The notes under the pieces: model-generated
Seen by the model: the letters and a program-made list of their open reading frames with translations, nothing else
The model's database searches: none
Told to the model about the DNA's origin: nothing
Made by a program: the position numbers and the translations under genes
Assembly: GCA_011046405.1 (NCBI GenBank)
Contig: DSAR01000158.1
Location: forward strand, 1-8,353
Direction of reading: 5' to 3'
Source of the DNA: Chloroflexota bacterium
GTDB lineage: Bacteria > Chloroflexota > Anaerolineae > B4-G1
DNA: 8,353 nucleotides
Shown here: positions 1 through 5,903 of the stretch, in pieces
Layout of the letters: each line of letters starts with the position of its first letter
How positions within the stretch are numbered: the stretch's first letter is position 1

Positions 1-633
1 CACCCCAGGCAGATCGTGGAAAACATCGTCAAGGCCCACTCCCGCAACCTGACGCGCCTTCTGGCGCAGAGTTATACGGCCGAGGATCTGTACAGCGGCG
101 AGGGGATCTTCCAGTACGAGATGGAGGTACAGGAAGTGCTCATGAGCAAGTTCGAGCGATACGGTATCCTCCTCGACGACCTGCTCATCCGGAAAATCGA
201 GTTCGACGAAGATTATATTCGAGCCATCGAGCAACAACAGATCGCCCAGGAGACCATCAAGACCGCCCAATACCAGGCTGAAGCCGCCGAATACGAAAAG
301 CAAAGCCAGATTCGCCTGTCTGAGGCTCAGGCGGAGGGCATCAGACTCCAGGCGGAGGCCGAGGCGGAGCGACAGCGTCTGTTGGCAGACGCCGAAGCCT
401 ACGGCATCCAGGCCCGCGGCGAGGCGCTGGAGGAATACCCCGAACTGGTCCAGTGGGAATTTGTCCGCAACCTGCAGAACATCCAATGGGGCATCTTGCC
501 GGGAGATGGACTCACCCCGTTGATCCCGCTGCCGTCCCTGGAGAAATCTCAATCTTCGACCACGCCCCCGATGACGCCGTCACTGCCGCCAACGCTGACT
601 CCGGCCTCACCGAGCACAGAAGAAGGGGAATAA
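1..633 (+). CDS. SPFH/Band 7 (prohibitin/stomatin-like) protein, C-terminal part
   Basis: The reading frame is open from the first base of the window, so the N-terminus (membrane anchor and most of the SPFH domain) lies upstream. A GTG at position 16 is only an internal codon. The 210 visible residues begin with the end of a Band 7 domain, including a conserved-looking segment LTRLLAQSYTAEDLYS and then KFERYGILLDDLLIRKIEF. A long charged helix rich in Ala, Glu and Gln follows, with repeated EAQAEG, EAEAER and ADAEAYG motifs, the coiled coil typical of prohibitin/flotillin proteins. After it come a short hydrophobic stretch and a Pro/Thr/Ser-rich tail of about 35 residues that looks disordered. 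Proteins of this family form membrane-bound ring or cage scaffolds that organise lipid domains and membrane proteases; that role is family knowledge. The exact subfamily cannot be decided without the N-terminus. The stop is TAA at 631-633. Confidence 0.85.
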   Translation, partial: HPRQIVENIVKAHSRNLTRLLAQSYTAEDLYSGEGIFQYEMEVQEVLMSKFERYGILLDDLLIRKIEFDEDYIRAIEQQQIAQETIKTAQYQAEAAEYEKQSQIRLSEAQAEGIRLQAEAEAERQRLLADAEAYGIQARGEALEEYPELVQWEFVRNLQNIQWGILPGDGLTPLIPLPSLEKSQSSTTPPMTPSLPPTLTPASPSTEEGE

Positions 634-649
634 ATCATATTCCCCCACA

Positions 650-683
650 CGCCGGGGCGCAGAGACTTGCTCGCGCCCCGGCG
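650..683 (+). terminator. GC-rich stem-loop after the SPFH gene, possible terminator
   Basis: An 11-bp perfect inverted repeat (CGCCGGGGCGC at 650-660, GCGCCCCGGCG at 673-683) encloses a 12-nt loop and starts 16 bases after the SPFH stop codon. Position and stem strength suit transcription termination or 3' end protection. No T-run follows on either strand, so it is not a canonical Rho-independent terminator. A REP-like palindrome is an alternative. Confidence 0.4.
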
Positions 684-740
684 CATAATATCCTCAGACA
701 ATGATCCCCGGCTATCCTTCCCCTGACCCCCAGTGCGCCC

Positions 741-768
741 TTGCATTTATGCCGTTTTCTGACATAAT
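741..768 (+). promoter_or_regulatory. Candidate sigma70-type promoter upstream of the WYL regulator
   Basis: A -35-like TTGCAT (741-746) and a -10-like CATAAT (763-768, five of six matches to TATAAT) are separated by 16 bases. They lie in an AT-rich patch after the SPFH terminator-like hairpin. If used, the transcript would start near 775 and carry a long leader that includes the whole MITE-like palindrome at 880-1013 before the WYL start codon. The call rests on matches to consensus only. Confidence 0.4.
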
Positions 769-870
769 TAGGTTCTAACCTGGCAGAAGCCGCTGCGTCT
801 CCAAGCCAGAGCCAAAAAGGAGCCATTGGCCACCAAATTCTTGCTCGCTGTGCAAGGATTCTATGGGTTA

Positions 871-1022
871 GGCCATAATTTCATTACCCGACATCTCCGG
901 ATCACGAATCACACGAATGCTCGAATTTCACGAATGTTTTTTCACAATTCGAGCCAAAATTCGTGTCATTTGTCTATTCGTGCCATTCGTGATCGGAGAT
1001 GTCGGGTAGTAAAGGCCATAAT
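871..1022. mobile_element. Complete MITE-like palindromic element with target-site duplication
   Basis: The element spans about 880-1013 (roughly 134 bp). Its ends are near-perfect inverted repeats of about 30 bp: the left arm contains TACCCGACATCTCCGGATC and the right arm GATCGGAGATGTCGGGTA, differing by a one-base bulge and one or two outer mismatches. The nine bases GGCCATAAT flank it as direct repeats at 871-879 and 1014-1022, as expected of a transposase-made target duplication of 8-9 bp. An inner pair (920-927 with 946-953, 8 bp) continues the fold, so the whole element could form one long hairpin. It has no coding capacity of its own, so it is non-autonomous. The unknown is which transposase family moved it; none is in the window. 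A truncated relative lies at 3056-3149. Confidence 0.75.
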
Positions 1023-1054
1023 CAGGCCGCACTTGGAAATCACATACCCAAATA

Positions 1055-1073
1055 GCACGCGCTGCTGGCGTGC
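1055..1073. promoter_or_regulatory. Inverted repeat GCACGC-N7-GCGTGC before the WYL gene, possible operator
   Basis: Two perfect 6-bp arms (1055-1060 and 1068-1073) face each other across 7 bases, ending 22 bases before the WYL start codon. A 19-bp dyad in this place is a reasonable candidate for an autoregulatory operator or a small leader hairpin. There is no experimental or comparative support in the sequence itself. Confidence 0.25.
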
Positions 1074-1095
1074 AAAATCAAACTGGAGAATCGAT

Positions 1096-2061
1096 ATGGG
1101 CAACGTCGCCACACGCCTATTGTCGCTTATCATGCTGCTCCCATCCCGCCCCATATGGAAAGCGTCAGAGTTGGCCGACGAGTTCAACGTCTCGGAGCGG
1201 ACCATCCATCGCTACATGGCGATGCTGGATGAGATGGGCATCCCGATCTATTCAGAACGAGGACCGTATGGTGGCTTCTCCCTGGTGCGAGGGTATAAAC
1301 TCCCGCCGCTGCTCTTCACGCCGGAGGAGGCGACGGTGCTCTATATGGGCGCTAATCTCATCCGAGACGTGTGGGGGCAGACCTACAACGACGCCGTGAC
1401 CTCGGTGACCGCCAAGCTGGATAACGTCCTGCCCGACGACCTGCGCCACGAAGTGATGCAAGCACAGCAAACCCTGGTCGTTGGTGGTCTCACCGCCCGC
1501 GATTACCGCCCCTGGGAGTCCATACTCCACACCTTGCGCCAGTGCATCGGGGAACGGCGCTGCGTGCAATTGCAATACCGGGCTTACGGCCGCCAGGAGG
1601 ACACCGAGCGCATCCTGGAACCCTATGCCCTGACGTTTCAATGGGGATTGTGGTACCTGATCGGGTTTTGCCGGTTGCGGGAGGATATGCGTACGTTCCG
1701 CGTGGACCGCATTCAACAAGCGGCTCCTCTTTCAGATCGCTTCGACATTCCCCGCGATTTCTCGGTGCGGGAATACCTGGCCCGCTCGATGCGTTTCGAG
1801 CCCAATTACCAGGTGCTCGTCCGGCTGGCGCCCGAGGTCGTGCTGGAAACCAGGCAACGCCACGGTCACTGGATGGAAATAACGGACGAAGACGACGGTT
1901 CCGCCGTCGCCCGTTTTGGCGTCGCAAACCTCGATTGGAGCGTAGGCTGGATCCTGAGTTACGGCGCCCACGCCCGGGCACTCGAACCGCCAGAATTGCT
2001 CGCCCGCGTGCGTCAGGCTGCGGCGGAAGCGCTAAAGATGTATCACCCAATTGACACATAA
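1096..2061 (+). CDS. Helix-turn-helix WYL-domain transcriptional regulator
   Basis: The product is 321 residues. Residues about 7-68 form a DeoR/HTH_11-type winged helix (ASELADEFNVSERTIHRYM, then the wing SERGPYGGFSLVRGY). Residues about 152-208 form the WYL domain, with the signature W186-Y187-L188 in GLWYLIGF and the downstream R-x-F-R-V-D-R-I. A C-terminal WCX-like extension follows. Length and order match the classic single-HTH WYL repressors/activators, which sense ligands or nucleic acids through the WYL fold and often regulate stress, DNA-damage or defence genes. The target and ligand here are unknown. The start chosen is ATG 1096, with GGAG at 1085-1088 seven bases upstream and the domain beginning at once. 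The frame stays open back to a TTG at 826, but that extension is mostly translated MITE. The last codons of the gene hold the promoter of the toxin-antitoxin pair that follows on the same strand, so the regulator and the pair need not share a transcript. Confidence 0.9.
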   Translation: MGNVATRLLSLIMLLPSRPIWKASELADEFNVSERTIHRYMAMLDEMGIPIYSERGPYGGFSLVRGYKLPPLLFTPEEATVLYMGANLIRDVWGQTYNDAVTSVTAKLDNVLPDDLRHEVMQAQQTLVVGGLTARDYRPWESILHTLRQCIGERRCVQLQYRAYGRQEDTERILEPYALTFQWGLWYLIGFCRLREDMRTFRVDRIQQAAPLSDRFDIPRDFSVREYLARSMRFEPNYQVLVRLAPEVVLETRQRHGHWMEITDEDDGSAVARFGVANLDWSVGWILSYGAHARALEPPELLARVRQAAAEALKMYHPIDT

Positions 2062-2079
2062 AAGGATAGTTGATATAAT
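2051..2079 (+). promoter_or_regulatory. Consensus sigma70 promoter for the toxin-antitoxin pair
   Basis: TTGACA (2051-2056) and TATAAT (2074-2079) match both bacterial housekeeping hexamers exactly and are 17 bases apart, the optimal spacing. The -35 box overlaps the last codons of the WYL gene (Ile-Asp-Thr-stop). Transcription would start near 2086, leaving a leader of about 25 bases before the antitoxin. Strong independent promoters repressed by the antitoxin or toxin-antitoxin complex are usual for such modules; I see no clear palindromic operator over this promoter. Confidence 0.8.
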
Positions 2080-2108
2080 GCGACAAACTTTTCAGTGTGT
2101 AGGGGGTT

Positions 2109-2420
2109 ATGATGGAACAACGCATAGGCGCGACCAATCTAAGACAACAGCTGGCCGATGTACTACAAGCCGTGCAAGAGCAAGGTGTCAGCTACGTGAT
2201 CGAGACTTTCGGACGCCCCCAGGCGATCCTCATCAACCTGGACGAATACCGGCAGTATCAGCGCTTCTGCCAGGAGAGAGAGACCTTCTTCGACTGGCTT
2301 GAGCAGACTGCCGAGCGTCATGCCGAGCGCAACGTAGGATTGAGCGACAAACATGTTCTGGCGATTATCGAACGCGCCCGTGAACGCGCGTGCGAAGATG
2401 TCGTTTCTACCGCCGACTAG
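2109..2420 (+). CDS. Type II antitoxin, Phd/YefM family
   Basis: This 103-residue protein has the Phd/YefM fold at its N-terminus: ATNLRQQLADVLQAVQEQG (residues 8-26), a beta strand SYVIETFGRPQAILINLDEY (28-47), then a charged helical C-terminus (about 50-98) of the kind that wraps and neutralises the toxin. In the family the N-terminal domain dimerises and binds its own promoter. Two ATGs are adjacent at 2109 and 2112. The AGGGGG at 2101-2106 is better spaced for the second, so the protein may be one residue shorter. The stop is three bases before the ATG of the PIN gene, an antitoxin-first arrangement with likely translational coupling. A consensus promoter lies directly upstream. Confidence 0.87.
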   Translation: MMEQRIGATNLRQQLADVLQAVQEQGVSYVIETFGRPQAILINLDEYRQYQRFCQERETFFDWLEQTAERHAERNVGLSDKHVLAIIERARERACEDVVSTAD

Positions 2421-2423
2421 ACG

Positions 2424-2879
2424 ATGTTGCGCGTAGTAATCGACACTAGCTTGCTGGTCAGTTACGTCTTGACCCAGGGTGAGTTGATGAGCCAGATCGT
2501 AGCACACTGGAGATCTGGCACGTTCAGGTTGCTCTCCTCCCCGGCGATGCAACGTGAGTTAACCGATGTGCTAAACCGTCCATCGATCAAAAAACTGGCT
2601 TCGACCCCGCTAGACGAACTTCCCCTCGGCCTGGCCCGCTTCTCACAACACGTACCCGGGAATTTGGATGTCTCCGGCGCCTGCCGAGATCCCAAGGATG
2701 ACAAATTTCTGGCTTGTGCAGTCGAAGGGGAGGCGGACTACCTGGTGAGTAGCGGCTGCGATTTGTTGGATATGCGCTACTTCCAGCGTGTCAGTATCGT
2801 CAACCCTGGTCAATTCTTGGTAGCGATAGAATTGTACACAATGAACACAGACGCGATAGCGGAGCGCTTCAACCGCTAG
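2424..2879 (+). CDS. PIN-domain toxin (VapC-like ribonuclease, PIN_3/COG1569 type)
   Basis: This 151-residue protein has the order of the 'putative toxin-antitoxin system toxin component, PIN family' group: a beta strand with the first acidic residue (VVIDTS, D7), a helix with ELTDVLNRP (E45), then C-RDPKDDKFLACA (residues 87-98, with D92/D93) and ADYLVSSGCDLL (104-115). Family members are Mg2+-dependent endoribonucleases cleaving tRNA or mRNA, held inactive by the antitoxin encoded just upstream. In most relatives the last motif reads VSGDxDLL; here it is VSSGCDLL, so one usual aspartate is replaced by Gly or Ser while D113 remains, and activity may be reduced. The last 19 or so residues, after the normal end NPGQFL, look unlike the family and may be read from foreign downstream sequence. 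Confidence 0.85.
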   Translation: MLRVVIDTSLLVSYVLTQGELMSQIVAHWRSGTFRLLSSPAMQRELTDVLNRPSIKKLASTPLDELPLGLARFSQHVPGNLDVSGACRDPKDDKFLACAVEGEADYLVSSGCDLLDMRYFQRVSIVNPGQFLVAIELYTMNTDAIAERFNR

Positions 2880-3035
2880 GTGCTGCTGGAAACCCAGCAA
2901 ACGGCCCTCGTACACCCACCGGAAGTGGTCGGTCGCGTCGTACTCGATCACGGGCCAGGGAATCGGCCAGCGATCCCACGTGGCACCCGCCTCGATCGCC
3001 TTGCCGGTGGGCAGGATGACCCGCACGCCTACGCC
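2880..3035 (-). pseudogene. Possible remnant of an unidentified minus-strand gene
   Basis: On the minus strand a frame open across this stretch reads like real protein: GVRVILPTGKAIEAGATW, then PIPWPVIEYDATDHFRWVYE and GRLLGFQQHLAVEALR. Composition and GC content resemble coding sequence, unlike the AT-richer repeats beside it. It has no credible start: the only ATG, at 3063-3065, lies in the truncated MITE. Its continuation past 2880 runs antisense to the PIN gene. I do not recognise the family. It could be a fragment left after the MITE copy and the toxin-antitoxin pair arrived, or simply an open frame in GC-rich DNA. Confidence 0.25.
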
Positions 3036-3055
3036 TGATTTTCTATTACAATAAC

Positions 3056-3149
3056 CGAATTTCACGAACGTCTTTCACCATTAGAGGCCAAAATTCGTGT
3101 CATTTGTCTATTCGTGCCATTCGTGATCCAGAGACGTCGGGTCATGAAA
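3056..3149. mobile_element. Truncated second copy of the MITE-like element
   Basis: This stretch aligns to positions 922-1013 of the complete element. A 42-base run is identical (3087-3128 against 953-994). The right terminal arm is recognisable but diverged (GATCCAGAGACGTCGGGTCA against GATCGGAGATGTCGGGTA). The whole left terminal arm (counterpart of 880-921) is absent, so no target duplication can be defined. The left break coincides with the end of the possible gene remnant. Confidence 0.7.
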
Positions 3150-3177
3150 CCTACTGTTTTGTAAGGTTAGATAATAC

Positions 3178-3201
3178 GCGCCAAATTGCGACAACTGGCG
3201 C
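3178..3201. repeat. Short inverted repeat GCGCCA-N12-TGGCGC
   Basis: Two perfect 6-bp arms (3178-3183 and 3196-3201) are separated by 12 bases in an otherwise featureless part of the spacer. They could form a hairpin. No T-run or neighbouring gene end gives it a clear role. Confidence 0.25.
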
Positions 3202-3230
3202 ATACAAGACTTGGGGGGCATCACAAATCA

Positions 3231-3314
3231 GCCACGAATTAACACGAAGATAAAGAAGATAAATTCGTAAAATTCGTGCCAACCTGTCCTGAGTGTAGTC
3301 GAAGGATTCGTGGC
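3231..3314. repeat. Third ATTCGTG-type palindromic repeat with a nested 23-bp repeat
   Basis: The ends GCCACGAAT (3231-3239) and ATTCGTGGC (3306-3314) are perfect inverted repeats. Inside lie CACGAAG (3243-3249), ATTCGTA (3263-3269) and ATTCGTG (3272-3278). The 23 bases at 3283-3305, beginning CCTGTCCTGAG and ending GTCGAAGG, look inserted between the inner and outer right-hand heptamers; I know closely similar sequences as dispersed repeats in several bacterial phyla, Chloroflexota included. The element resembles the MITE in using the same heptamer but has different ends and shows no target duplication. Confidence 0.55.
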
Positions 3315-3339
3315 AAAAAAGCACAGAGCTATCTGCGCT
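3315..3339 (-). terminator. Rho-independent terminator of leuS
   Basis: Read on the minus strand, AGCGCAGA (3339-3332) pairs with TCTGTGCT (3327-3320) through 8 bp including one G-U, around the tetraloop TAGC, and is followed by a run of Ts (complement of the A-run 3315-3320). It begins about 60 bases after the leuS stop codon. This is a textbook intrinsic terminator. Its T-run touches the end of the palindromic repeat at 3231-3314. Confidence 0.8.
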
Positions 3340-3398
3340 CCCCCAACTCGTAGTTAGGCCCTAATTCGTTCCTTCCCCCATTCGCTGTCGTGTTCCAG

Positions 3399-5864
3399 TT
3401 AAACCACGATATTGACCAGGCGTCCAGGCACGTAGATCATCTTGCGGATCTCCCGCCCCTCGAGGTGGCGTTGGACGTTCTCGTCGGTCAGAGCGGCTTC
3501 CTTGGCCGCCTCCTCGGTGACGTCGGCCGGTGCATCGATCCGGGCGCGGACCTTCCCGTTGACCTGCACCACCAGCGTGATGACTTCCTCGGCCGCCAGG
3601 TCGGGGTCGAACGCGGGCCAGGCCTGCTGGTGGATGCTGTAGGGCCGCCCGGTCCGTTCCCACAACTCCTCGGCCAGGTGCGGGCAACCCGGGGCCAGGA
3701 GCAGCAACAGGGTCTCGATTGCCTCATCCCAGGCCTCCGTGCCGTACACCGCCGTCGTCTTCGCCTCCTGCAGCGCGTTGGTGAACTCCATCAACCCGGA
3801 GATGATGGTGTTGAAGGCAAAGTCCTCCATGTCGTCACTGACCCGCTGGATCGTCTGGTGGGTCCAGCGGCGCAGGTCGGCGATCTCGCGTTCATCCGGC
3901 TTTCCCTGACCCTCGCCCGGTTCCAGGACCAGATCCCACAGACGCCTGACCCACCGGTGCACGCCCTCGATGCCGTGGGGATCCCAGGGGCCGCCCTGTT
4001 CCCAGCGCCAGCCGAACATCAGGTACCCCCGCACCACGTCGGCCCCGTAGCGCGCCACCAGGTCGTCGGGCGAGACCACGTTGCCCCGGCTCTTGGACAT
4101 CTTCTCACTGTCCTCGCCCAGGATGATGCCCTGGTTATGCAAGACGCGCATCGGTTCGTCGAAATCGACCAGCCCCATGTCGCGCATGGCCTTGGTGAAG
4201 AAGCGGGTGTAGATCAGGTGCATCGTGGCGTGCTCGATGCCGCCGGTGTAGACGTCGACCGGGGCCCAATACGCCATCTCCTGCGGATCGACGGGGTGAG
4301 AATCGGCGTGGGCCGGCTCGGTCTGGTTGTAGTAAGGGCTCAGGTAGGCGTAATGGTACCAAGACGAGCAGACGAAGGTGTCCATCGTGTCGGTCTCGCG
4401 GGTGGCCGGGCCGCCGCATTCGGGACACGTGGTGTGCAGGAAGCCCTCGTGGAATTTCAACGGGCTCTCGCCGGTGGGCAGGAACTCGGCGTCCTCCGGC
4501 AAGAGGACCGGCAGATCCTCGTAAGGTACCGGCACGATGCCGCACGTATCGCAATAGATGATGGGGATCGGCGCGCCCCAGTAGCGCTGGCGCGAGATCA
4601 ACCAGTCGCGTATGCGATAATTGACCGCCCCCTCGCCCACGCCCTTATCCTCCAGCCAGGCGATGACCTGCTCCTTGGCCGGGTGGGGGGCCGGGGTACC
4701 ATCGAAGGGTCCCGAATTGATCATCACACCATCCCCATCGTAGGCTTCGTCCAGGTCCTCCCCGTCCCAATCAGGTGGGCTGATGACCACCGGGATGGGC
4801 AGGCCGAATTTCTGGGCGAACGCGAAATCCCGCTCGTCGTGGGCGGGGACCGCCATGATCGCCCCGGTGCCGTAGGTCATCATGACGTAATCGGAGATCC
4901 AGATCGGGATCCGCTCGTCGTTGACCGGGTTGACGGCGTAGGCGCCGATGAAGACGCCGGTCTTTTCCCTGTCGGTCGCCAGCCGCTCGATCTCCGTCTG
5001 GCGGGCGGCCTGGAACTTGTACGCCTCGACCTCGTCCCGGTGCTCGGGCTGGGTTAGCTTGTCCACCAGCGGATGCTCGGGGGCCAACACCATGAAGGTT
5101 GTGCCCCACAGCGTGTCGGGCCGGGTGGTGAAGACTTCGATGGGATCCTCCGCCTCCGACACGAAGGTGACGTCCGCTCCCTCGCTGCGCCCGATCCAGT
5201 TGGTCTGCATGGTGACCACCCGCTCGGGCCAGTCGATCTGCGAGAAGTCCAGCAGTTCCTCGACGTAATCGGTGATGCGCCAGAACCACTGGGCCAGATC
5301 TTTCTTGATGACCGGCGTGCTGCAGCGCTCGCAATGGCGATCCTCGCCCCAGACCTGCTCTCGGGCCAGGGTCGTGTTGCACTGGGGGCAGAAATCGACC
5401 GGCGATCGCTTGCGATAGGCCAGCCCCATGTCATAGAATTTGAGGAAGAACCATTGGCTCCACCGGTAGTAGCCCGGCAGGCACGATATTGCCTCCCGCT
5501 CCCAATCGAACATCCCACCCATTGAGCGCAACTGGCGGCGCATATTGTCGATGTTCGACATCGTCCACTTGTAGGGATGGATGCCCCGCTGGATAGCGGC
5601 GTTCTCGGCCGGCAGACCGAAAGCGTCGAAGCCCATCGGGAACAACACGTTGTAGCCCTTCATCCGCACGTAGCGGGCGCGCACGTCGCTGGGCGCCATG
5701 GCGTACCAATGCCCGATGTGCAGGTCGCCGCTGGGATATGGCAACATCGTCAGGGCGTAATGCTTGGGTTTTTCGTAATCGAGCACGGCGCGGTAGAGAT
5801 GGTCCGCCGCCCACCGTTTCTGCCACTTTGGTTCGATCTCCTGCGGAATATATTGCTCGCTCAT
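3399..5864 (-). CDS. leuS: Leucine--tRNA ligase
   Basis: This 821-residue class I aminoacyl-tRNA synthetase attaches leucine to tRNA-Leu in the cytoplasm. The HIGH motif is at residues 49-52 (SGDLHIGHW) and KMSKS at 588-592 (DSEKMSKSRGN). A cysteine knuckle, probably zinc-binding, lies at 159-181 (CPQC...CERC). The CP1 editing domain occupies about 220-400, with the threonine-rich TTRPDT (246-251) and the conserved AHDERD (341-346, including editing Asp343). A second Cys motif (TCPECGG) and DTFVCSSWYHYAY precede the catalytic half, and the anticodon-binding and C-terminal domains end the protein. Length is normal for bacterial LeuRS and nothing is broken. The ATG at 5864 has AAGGAG six bases upstream and an extended -10 promoter close by. 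The gene is monocistronic: terminator at 3315-3339, divergent gene upstream. No T-box leader is present. Confidence 0.98.
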   Translation of the reverse strand: MSEQYIPQEIEPKWQKRWAADHLYRAVLDYEKPKHYALTMLPYPSGDLHIGHWYAMAPSDVRARYVRMKGYNVLFPMGFDAFGLPAENAAIQRGIHPYKWTMSNIDNMRRQLRSMGGMFDWEREAISCLPGYYRWSQWFFLKFYDMGLAYRKRSPVDFCPQCNTTLAREQVWGEDRHCERCSTPVIKKDLAQWFWRITDYVEELLDFSQIDWPERVVTMQTNWIGRSEGADVTFVSEAEDPIEVFTTRPDTLWGTTFMVLAPEHPLVDKLTQPEHRDEVEAYKFQAARQTEIERLATDREKTGVFIGAYAVNPVNDERIPIWISDYVMMTYGTGAIMAVPAHDERDFAFAQKFGLPIPVVISPPDWDGEDLDEAYDGDGVMINSGPFDGTPAPHPAKEQVIAWLEDKGVGEGAVNYRIRDWLISRQRYWGAPIPIIYCDTCGIVPVPYEDLPVLLPEDAEFLPTGESPLKFHEGFLHTTCPECGGPATRETDTMDTFVCSSWYHYAYLSPYYNQTEPAHADSHPVDPQEMAYWAPVDVYTGGIEHATMHLIYTRFFTKAMRDMGLVDFDEPMRVLHNQGIILGEDSEKMSKSRGNVVSPDDLVARYGADVVRGYLMFGWRWEQGGPWDPHGIEGVHRWVRRLWDLVLEPGEGQGKPDEREIADLRRWTHQTIQRVSDDMEDFAFNTIISGLMEFTNALQEAKTTAVYGTEAWDEAIETLLLLLAPGCPHLAEELWERTGRPYSIHQQAWPAFDPDLAAEEVITLVVQVNGKVRARIDAPADVTEEAAKEAALTDENVQRHLEGREIRKMIYVPGRLVNIVV

Positions 5865-5874
5865 ATTGAACTCC

Positions 5875-5903
5875 TTGTCTAATAGAAAAATCTATGATAC
5901 CAT
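5875..5903 (+). promoter_or_regulatory. Candidate promoter of the small-protein/nucleotidyltransferase pair
   Basis: TTGTCT (5875-5880) and TACCAT (5898-5903), each four of six matches, are 17 bases apart on the plus strand. The -10 overlaps the leuS -10 on the other strand, and both sit on the dyad CTATG-ATAC-CATAG (5892-5905). Weak matches make this tentative. Confidence 0.3.

Noticed and set aside
903..991. Heptamer repeats as a CRISPR array
   Set aside because: The units are 7 bp, reverse orientation at the centre, and have spacings of 9 and 17 bases; this is a palindrome, not regularly spaced direct repeats, and no cas genes are present.
826..1095. Long open frame upstream of the WYL gene as its true N-terminus (411-residue protein starting at TTG 826)
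   Set aside because: Most of the extension is translation of the MITE palindrome, the family begins with its HTH directly after ATG 1096, and that ATG has a well-spaced GGAG. It is kept as a finding, not as the annotated start.
2829..2845. TGTACA-type palindrome near ATTGTACACAAT as a YefM-like operator
   Set aside because: It lies inside the 3' end of the toxin gene, far from the promoter, and the wider sequence is not symmetric.
2884..2899. TGCTGG-N4-CCAGCA hairpin after the toxin gene as a terminator
   Set aside because: The stem is short and not followed by a T-run; it may arise by chance in GC-rich sequence.
2880..3398. tRNA or other structured RNA gene in the long spacer
   Set aside because: No cloverleaf with a T-loop or anticodon arm could be found on either strand; the structure seen is explained by the palindromic repeats and the leuS terminator.
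3390..5057. 555-residue plus-strand open frame
   Set aside because: It is antisense to leuS, whose motifs are complete; its His/Val/Gly/Asp/Arg-rich composition is typical of the complement of GC-rich coding sequence.
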